The notes under the pieces are model-generated. The model was not told the origin of the DNA. It was given only the letters and a program-made list of their open reading frames with translations, and ran no database searches. Shown here one piece after another: positions 8,925 through 14,118 of a DNA stretch of 14,118 nucleotides. Made by a program: the position numbers and the translations under genes. Every line of letters starts with the position of its first letter. Position 1 is the stretch's first letter. The DNA is from Glomus cerebriforme (lineage: Eukaryota; Glomeromycota; Glomeromycetes; Glomerales; Glomeraceae). The stretch lies in assembly GCA_003550305.1 (NCBI GenBank), contig QKYT01000999.1, positions 8,558 through 22,675 of the forward strand, given 5' to 3'.

Positions 8925-9410
8925 ACTGACATCATGATAAGGAGTAAACCAGAAATTACTTCATACATAATTATGCCAAAACTATAAATATCAGCAGCTT
9001 TGATATCTGAGTGTGTTGAATAAATTTATCAATATCATTGTTGTAGCCCAAACGTAACCATGTCCCGAATCCGACTTGGGATATCCNAAATCAAACTTGG
9101 GACAATCCTATGTCCGAAATTTAACCATATCCCAAATAAAACTAGTAAATTTTAAATGTTTAAGACGTCTCAAACTACCATTTAAGACTGGGTTAGTTTG
9201 GGACATGGTCAAGTTTCGGATATAAAGTTTTCCCAAGTTTGATTTAGGACATGGTAGTGTTTGGGCTACAACATCATCATTACCACTAGTCCAATATTTG
9301 AAATTTTGTTGAAAATGTTGTGCATTAAATGCATTATTCCAATCCCAAGCATTATTTTCTTGATAATATTCTTCACAATAATTTAATAGTTTATTTGAAA
9401 ATAAACTTTA
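8925..9410 (-). pseudogene. Kinase pseudogene: N-terminal linker joined to C-lobe fragment, split by a MITE
   Basis: Reading the minus strand from about 9410, the frame gives LLNYCEEYYQ, then HFQQNFKYWTSGNDDIDKFI, the N-terminal linker typical of this kinase family. A 235-bp MITE interrupts it inside the GNDDID codons. Directly after KFIQ (near 9015) the sequence jumps to SDIKAADIYSFGIIMYEVIS, the C-lobe helix after APE, in another frame. The whole N-lobe, hinge, catalytic loop and DFG region are therefore deleted. A further one-base shift near 8950 is needed to continue from EVISG to TPYHDVS. The fragment resembles conventional family members more than the modules of the 1727-5772 kinase. 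It cannot encode a kinase. Confidence 0.8.
9039..9273. mobile_element. 235-bp MITE with TG..CA termini and TCAT target duplication
   Basis: The termini tgttgtagcccaaac (9039-9053) and gtttgggctacaaca (9259-9273) are exact inverted repeats. Similarity between the arms continues imperfectly for about 50 bp through accatgtcc and acttggga. Flanking TCAT copies lie at 9035-9038 and 9274-9277. Removing the element and one TCAT restores a 25-base kinase segment that aligns without gaps to the matching segment of the module at 3025-3050. Internal words 'catgtcc(c/g/t)' and 'acttggga' recur in both orientations. There is no open frame, so it is non-autonomous. One unknown base lies at 9087. The superfamily is not assigned. 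Confidence 0.8.
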
Positions 9411-9978
9411 TCGTATGAAGTAAATAAAAATAATAAATATTAAAAAGAATGAATGTTATACTAAAAAAGAAATTTTATTTTATGCATCCAGAATTTCAAA
9501 ATTCAGTGTAACAATATTGTATGAATTTTTACTGCGTCAAAAGCTCGAAATACAAAAATAAAAATCGTATGTAAATTTTTAATTAGAAAAAATGGTTGCT
9601 GATACAATTTATCCTATATTTCTATGCTTTCATTTAAAAATTTTAATATTTTGCAAAAAAAAAAAATTGATTAATGTAATCAAAAAGTCATGAAAACCGT
9701 CTGTTAATTAATTTTTTATTTGATGATGACTACTGTATGTTATCTAATAAATTAAATTAATTTTTTTAGGTAATGATTTTTTTTTCATTTAAAAATGTTG
9801 ATAATGAAGCGTAATTTTATTTACATATACGGAATTTTAGTGCCGATGTGCGGAAAGTTGCATCATCAATACGTAATATTTACATATTTGTGTCACAAAA
9901 AAAAGGATGTACAACCTGTACAATATAAAGTATTTAACATTTGCGCCATTTTTCACAAAAAGCTCTTTTAATAAAAAT
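9411..9978. other. Intergenic, upstream of the F-box gene
   Basis: AT-rich spacer between the divergently oriented kinase pseudogene and the F-box gene. No gene is seen on either strand. It ends in a short open stretch in frame with the F-box gene from an upstream ATG at 9907, which I treat as probably non-coding or 5' leader. Promoter motifs cannot be defended. Confidence 0.5.
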
Positions 9979-11376
9979 ATGTCCAAATTAGATGGAGATA
10001 TTCTTTATTTGATATTTCAAGAATTGCAAGATGATGAAAAGTCTCTTCTTTATTCATGTCTTTCAGTTAATAAAATTTGGTGTGAAATAATTATTCCAAT
10101 TTTATGGAAAGATCCTTGGAAATTTTTAAAGGAAGGAAAAGAGATATCATTATTAAATATAATAATTTCACATTTATCAGATGAATCAAAAAATAATTTA
10201 AGTCAACATATTGATCCCTTTAATCTTTTTAAAAGGTCATATCAAAAACCTTTATTTAACTATATTAGTTTTTGTAGAAATTTAAACTTATATAAAATCG
10301 AAAGGATTATTAATATTGCTATTTATGCAGAATCTGGAATTCCAATTATTAAAAATGAAATAATTAATCTTTTTATTAATGAAAATACAAAGTTTACAAA
10401 TCTTTATTTAAATACTCAATATGATTTTCAAATACAACTTACTTCTGGAGCTCAACATTGCTTTTCAGAATTAGAATTCCTTAGTTGTAATACTGATGAT
10501 GTTTTAGCTGGATTAGCAGAAATATGTAAATCAATTAAAGAATTGGAACTTAATATCAAAATACGTCATAACAATTATGATATTATTAAATTAATTAAAG
10601 CTCAAAAAAAATTATTAAAAATTAGTTTTCTGAATGAAGTTTCTCATGTCGATGTTTCATTTTGTGAAATTCTTGAAAATTCCTTGATTAATCATGTAAA
10701 AAATATACAATACATTAAGACAGCTATTCCACTCAATACAAAATTTCTTTCATCTTTTATAAATTTAACTAGATTAGAATTATCTAATAATTTTGATCAT
10801 TATTTTATGACATGGAATTGTTTAAAAAATTTATCTTTACCTTACTTAGAAATTTTAATTGCTAAAGGAATTTCAATTGAAAGTTTANCAATTTTAGCAA
10901 ATCTAATTGAAAATACGAGTGGACATCTTATTGAAATAAGATTTGATTTTGATGATCATTCTGATAATGATAATGAAAGAATTACTCGAGCTATTTATCA
11001 AAATTGTCCAAATCTTAAAATTCTTAAATTAAGTTTTGGATATAAACATACTAAACAATTAAAAAATTTATTAATTAATTGTCAAAATTTAGAATTATTA
11101 CATATTGCNAATGTAACTATGTATTGGGATCAATTACTTAAAATATTGGCTAAATCATCACCCCCTAATCTATTTAAGTTTAAATTTTCAAAATCACCAA
11201 TTTCATCAGGATCCTTAAAACGATTTTTTGATCGTTGGAAAGATAAAAATTTAATGATATTACAAATTTTTTCTCGTAGTAAAGACATAGAAAATGTAAT
11301 GAAAGAATATAAAGCAAAAGGAATAGTTAAAAAATACACATGTGATTATCAGTATTATAGTGATGAAGATGATTGA
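9979..11376 (+). CDS. F-box protein with LRR-like C-terminal region
   Basis: An intact single-exon frame of 465 aa from the ATG at 9979. An in-frame ATG at 9907 would add 24 residues. I prefer 9979 because the paralogous pseudogene aligns from MSKL while its upstream DNA does not match. The F-box is at residues 1-45 (DGDILYLIFQEL through SCLSVNKIWCEIIIPILW). The rest is degenerate leucine-rich repeat-like sequence: FSELEFLSC, KSIKELEL, LTRLELS, LPYLEIL, CPNLKILKL, CQNLELLHI. It ends in an acidic YYSDEDD tail. By family, the F-box would bind Skp1 in an SCF ubiquitin ligase and the LRR-like part would select substrate; the substrate is unknown. Two unknown bases: 10888 (codon NCA, ambiguous among Ser, Pro, Thr and Ala) and 11109 (GCN, always Ala). 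No intron is needed. Confidence 0.88.
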   Translation: MSKLDGDILYLIFQELQDDEKSLLYSCLSVNKIWCEIIIPILWKDPWKFLKEGKEISLLNIIISHLSDESKNNLSQHIDPFNLFKRSYQKPLFNYISFCRNLNLYKIERIINIAIYAESGIPIIKNEIINLFINENTKFTNLYLNTQYDFQIQLTSGAQHCFSELEFLSCNTDDVLAGLAEICKSIKELELNIKIRHNNYDIIKLIKAQKKLLKISFLNEVSHVDVSFCEILENSLINHVKNIQYIKTAIPLNTKFLSSFINLTRLELSNNFDHYFMTWNCLKNLSLPYLEILIAKGISIESLXILANLIENTSGHLIEIRFDFDDHSDNDNERITRAIYQNCPNLKILKLSFGYKHTKQLKNLLINCQNLELLHIXNVTMYWDQLLKILAKSSPPNLFKFKFSKSPISSGSLKRFFDRWKDKNLMILQIFSRSKDIENVMKEYKAKGIVKKYTCDYQYYSDEDD

Positions 11377-12466
11377 TTACGAATCTCAAGTTAAGTTTTC
11401 TGTATAAGTGATCCAATTGTAAACTAAAAAAAAAAGAAAATTAGATGTTAATAACAATAGTTTTGCCATTAACATAAATTTTTGTATATCAATTAAAAAA
11501 TTAAAGTTGAAAGTATAGTCATATTCGCACTGTTAAACAACAGTGCACGTTTAATAAAACAAATTTAGAAATTTTTTCATTTAATTTTTATAATAATTAA
11601 TATTATATATGTAACAATGACAACGTCATATTCATTTCTGTTATATGTATGGAAATTTTTATTTGTTTCATTTCATTCTTTGTTATTTAATGATTAAATT
11701 TAAATAAGGAGGAATCAAATTGCATTTATAATTAATCGAAACAAAGATTATAATAAATAAACAATAAAATTATAAGTTGTATTATACAGTAATTTTGCAA
11801 GTTTAAAAGATTTTGTTTATAACCAAAACTTTTAGATTTCAAACAGTATTGTTAATAAATATCAAATAAATTTATTGAAACAAATTACAATGAATAAGTA
11901 GGGATGACACGTGGATGTTTTAAATCAGTTTTTTACTATCCCTATGAATGAGACAAATTGGAATGATGTAATTGTGTAAATCACACTTTATTTCTGCTGC
12001 AACTACAAAATCACAATGTTTCAGGCTCGCTAATGGATAAGTAAAACATGACTTTGAAGATTTTACTAATAACTGTACACAAGAGTTTTTTATAAGACAT
12101 GTATGCTGACACTTGACACTGAATAATCGAAAAAATAAACAAACTAGTCTCTAACTTCAATCATGTGATTTATTTATCATTTATTTTTTGCGCAATATTT
12201 ATTTTAAAAAAAAAAAATTCTATTATATGTATTTGTTTGAAAAAAATATTCTCTATTGCAGTTCTATTGTATTAATTCAATTATATCCTTTCAACCAAAG
12301 TATCCATAATACTTTTCATTTCCTAACGATTTTAATACATTTACTTCAACTGATACATTTGTTGATCCAATATGGTAAATAATATTAAAAGCAAGATGAT
12401 GGTTAAAGATTGCATCCTTCTCTAGTTACTGTATATCACTAAACAAATGATGAATAAGTATATAAA
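11377..12466. other. Intergenic, no gene seen
   Basis: AT-rich spacer downstream of the F-box gene. A perfect 8-bp hairpin lies at 11527-11546. Low-complexity stretches are common. The open frame at 12188-12382 has no family resemblance. The decayed 3' end of the hAT transposase on the minus strand may extend into 12250-12466, but I cannot identify the conserved C-terminal dimerisation signature there. Confidence 0.5.
11527..11546. repeat. Perfect 8-bp hairpin downstream of the F-box gene
   Basis: gcactgtt (11527-11534) and aacagtgc (11539-11546) are perfect inverted repeats around the loop aaac, about 150 bp after the F-box stop codon. It is relatively GC-rich for this window. It might form a stem in the 3' untranslated RNA, but chance cannot be excluded. 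Confidence 0.4.
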
Positions 12467-13660
12467 CATGTAAGATATTTTTTGTACCATTTTAAGTAAT
12501 TCTACAAAACAATCAGCAGCTAATGTTGTTGTATTTATAATTCAAGAGCTTTTATAGCTTTTTTAAAATTTGTTTTAATTGCTCAACATTATGCCAAAAT
12601 TGTCAATCTAAAATAATAGCTTAGTTTTAGTTGCATTAATAAAAATATCAGGTTGTTTCATTAAGAATCTTTATTAAATAAAAGTATTATTAGTATAAAA
12701 AATAAATAAAAAAAAAATAAATTAATATTTCTAAAAAAATACTAACCAATTTAATACTATGCTGCTCCAGCCCAATGTACATTATGAAAAAATGAAACAA
12801 TTTTTTAATATTTTTGAATTGTATCTTGAGCACATTCAATAGAAATAATATCTTTTATATGATGTGCTATACATCTGACTGTCATTATATATGGATATTT
12901 GTTTTTTATACTTTTTTTAGCTGCTTGCATTGCAGCTTCTACATCTGTAACAATAGATTTATTTTCTTCTATATTTTCAATAACTTTGATTATTTGCTCT
13001 TCATTAAATTGTGCTGTGTGCCATTCAGATGAAAAGTCATCAATTGAATATATATATATTGATGTCAAGTAGGAGTAATTATTATAAATGCATATATACA
13101 TTGACCAAGAGGACTAATCCATGAATCAATTTCCTAATAATAAATAGTTTCAAATTTCAATATATATGTAAAATAAAAATAAATTAAAATAAATTCTAAC
13201 CTAAAGTTAAATTTTTTGATTGATCTTCGATTTTAATATAATATTTTGCTGTTTCTGCATTTAAGTAAGTAGTTGATAAAGCTGTCTGTTTAGGTAATTT
13301 ATATTCAAAATATAAACTTTTTACAAAATCTTCTTCTATTGTTCAATGGCTGTTGAGTAAATTGGTCAATATCTTTACTTGATATTGCATGCAAATATTC
13401 TAACTTAACACTATGTGTATCTTTAGAACATCTTAAAGCTAAATGTGATTTCATATTATTTGGCTTTCCTTATTTCCAATGTTGTGTACAAAATTTACAT
13501 ACTGTGCCTTTGTGAGAATTATTTGGAATATTTATAATATTAAAACAATCCCATAGTTTATCCTTTTTTCCACCTTTTTCTTTTTTTTTTGAACTGAATC
13601 ACCTATTATATCTATTGTATCTTTTAAAATATTATCATCATCTATTAAATAAAATATTCT
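12467..13660 (-). pseudogene. Decayed hAT-family transposase (BED finger plus catalytic-region fragments)
   Basis: Read on the minus strand. A possible first coding stretch (DDDNILKDTIDIIGDSVQ, near 13640) leads into a lysine-rich segment and a BED-type zinc finger: DKLWDCFNI, VCKFCTQHW, MKSHLALRC (about 13550-13430). Then come TIEEDFVKSLYFEYKLP, and after a possible intron (13204 to about 13129) SWISPLGQ. The core follows: IDDFSSEWHTAQFNEEQ, SIVTDVEAAMQAAKKSIK and YPYIMTVRCIAHHI (about 13045-12850). Weaker remnants are FFHNVHWAGAA (about 12770-12800) and TLAADCFVELLKMVQKI (about 12475-12525). Lesions: TAA at 13470-13472, a slip in the A10 run near 13581-13590, a frame change near 13340, TGA at 13065-13067, a slip in the TA run near 13050-13059, TAA at 12805-12807 and more stops beyond. 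hAT transposases move DNA by cut and paste; this one is dead. The C-terminal dimerisation domain is not recognised. Confidence 0.82.
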
Positions 13661-13800
13661 ATTTTTAATCAATATATATATAATACATTAATATAATTAT
13701 ATAATTACATACCATTTTTCAAAAATAATAATTATTAAAAAAAAAAATAATTTGCATTTTTTTGCTATCTATATATAATTAAATTTTGTTAATTAACAAA

Positions 13801-14118
13801 AAAGGCTTAGAAAGGCTTATGTTTAACAGAAAAAAAAAGGCTTATGTTTAACAGAAAAAAAGGCTTATGTTTAACAGGAAAAAAAGGCTTATGTTTAATG
13901 GAAAAAAAAGGCTTATGTTTAACAGGGAAAAAAAGGCTTATGTTTAACAGGAAGAAAAAGGCTTATATTTAACAGGAAAAAGAGGCTTATATTTAACAGA
14001 AAAAAAAGGTTTATATTTAACAGAAAAAAAAGGCTTATATTTAACAGAAAAAAAAAGGCTTATATTTAACAGAAAAAAAAAGGCTTATATTTAACAGAAA
14101 AAAAAAGGCTTATATTTA
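13801..14118. repeat. Minisatellite, 13 copies of a 22-25 bp unit, running off the window
   Basis: The unit is aggcttatRtttaacag followed by an A-rich run of varying length. Thirteen copies are visible, plus a partial one at the left edge (aaaggcttag). Copies 1-6 (to about 13945) read 'ttatgttta' and copies 7-13 (from about 13959) read 'ttatattta'. Most length variation is in the poly-A spacer. Copy 4 has taatgg where others have taacag, and copy 9 has ggttta. It lies upstream of the hAT transposase 5' end and continues past the window. No open frame crosses it. Confidence 0.9.

Noticed and set aside
9907..9978. Upstream ATG as the real start of the F-box gene
   Set aside because: The added 24 residues have no counterpart in the pseudogene paralogue, which aligns from MSKL at the later ATG. 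It stays possible but less likely.
11130..11339. 69-codon minus-strand open frame
   Set aside because: It lies antisense inside the F-box gene, which is supported by a paralogue.
11705..11715. Bacterial-type ribosome binding site (aaggagg)
   Set aside because: The window is eukaryotic, with spliceosomal introns, and no gene starts downstream of it.
12188..12382. 64-codon plus-strand open frame
   Set aside because: Low-complexity Ile/Leu/Phe-rich translation in AT-rich spacer; no homology signal.
12814..13032. 72-codon plus-strand open frame
   Set aside because: Antisense to the recognisable hAT core on the minus strand.
13801..14118. CRISPR array
   Set aside because: Units are directly adjacent, with only poly-A length variation and no unique spacers, in a eukaryotic context. 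It is a minisatellite.

Overview
The window looks like eukaryotic DNA from an arbuscular mycorrhizal fungus of the Rhizophagus/Glomus group. It is strongly AT-rich, with short AT-rich GT..AG introns. It carries the families that are massively expanded in those genomes: protein kinases with a Cys-pair N-terminal segment and 'NFTNWTS..ID.LIQ' and 'EWIPYDQFNNIKEIGKGGFATVYSA' blocks, Sel1 repeats, F-box/LRR-like proteins and decayed hAT transposons. The assignment comes from recognising families, not from any database search.

Layout. (1) 1-340: AT-rich DNA with a 14-bp hairpin and a roughly 198-bp MITE-like element with 15-bp terminal inverted repeats. (2) 359-1086, plus strand: a Sel1-repeat pseudogene. 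(3) 1727-5772, minus strand: the main feature, a seven-exon kinase gene. Four internal exons are tandem copies of one chimeric unit, and they sit between a starting exon and a single complete C-lobe. I reconstruct it by splicing; all internal junctions are phase 0 and the spliced frame is open for about 1109 residues. (4) 5773-6854: mostly non-coding, with weak coding-like scraps. (5) 6855-8305, plus: an F-box pseudogene. (6) 8925-9410, minus: a kinase pseudogene interrupted by a 235-bp MITE (9039-9273) with a readable 4-bp target duplication. (7) 9979-11376, plus: the apparently intact F-box paralogue of item 5. (8) 11377-12466: no gene seen. (9) 12467-13660, minus: a decayed hAT transposase. 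(10) 13801-14118: a 13-copy minisatellite running off the window edge.

The only genes that look alive are the kinase and the F-box gene at 9979. The surrounding pseudogenes and insertions fit a fast birth-and-death accessory region. The most unusual item is the kinase: five N-lobe modules precede one C-lobe, only the last module keeps a normal glycine-rich loop, and the upstream exons stay open and frame-compatible. This suggests either retained pseudo-N-lobe/zinc-knuckle modules with a new role or a gene assembled by alternative splicing.
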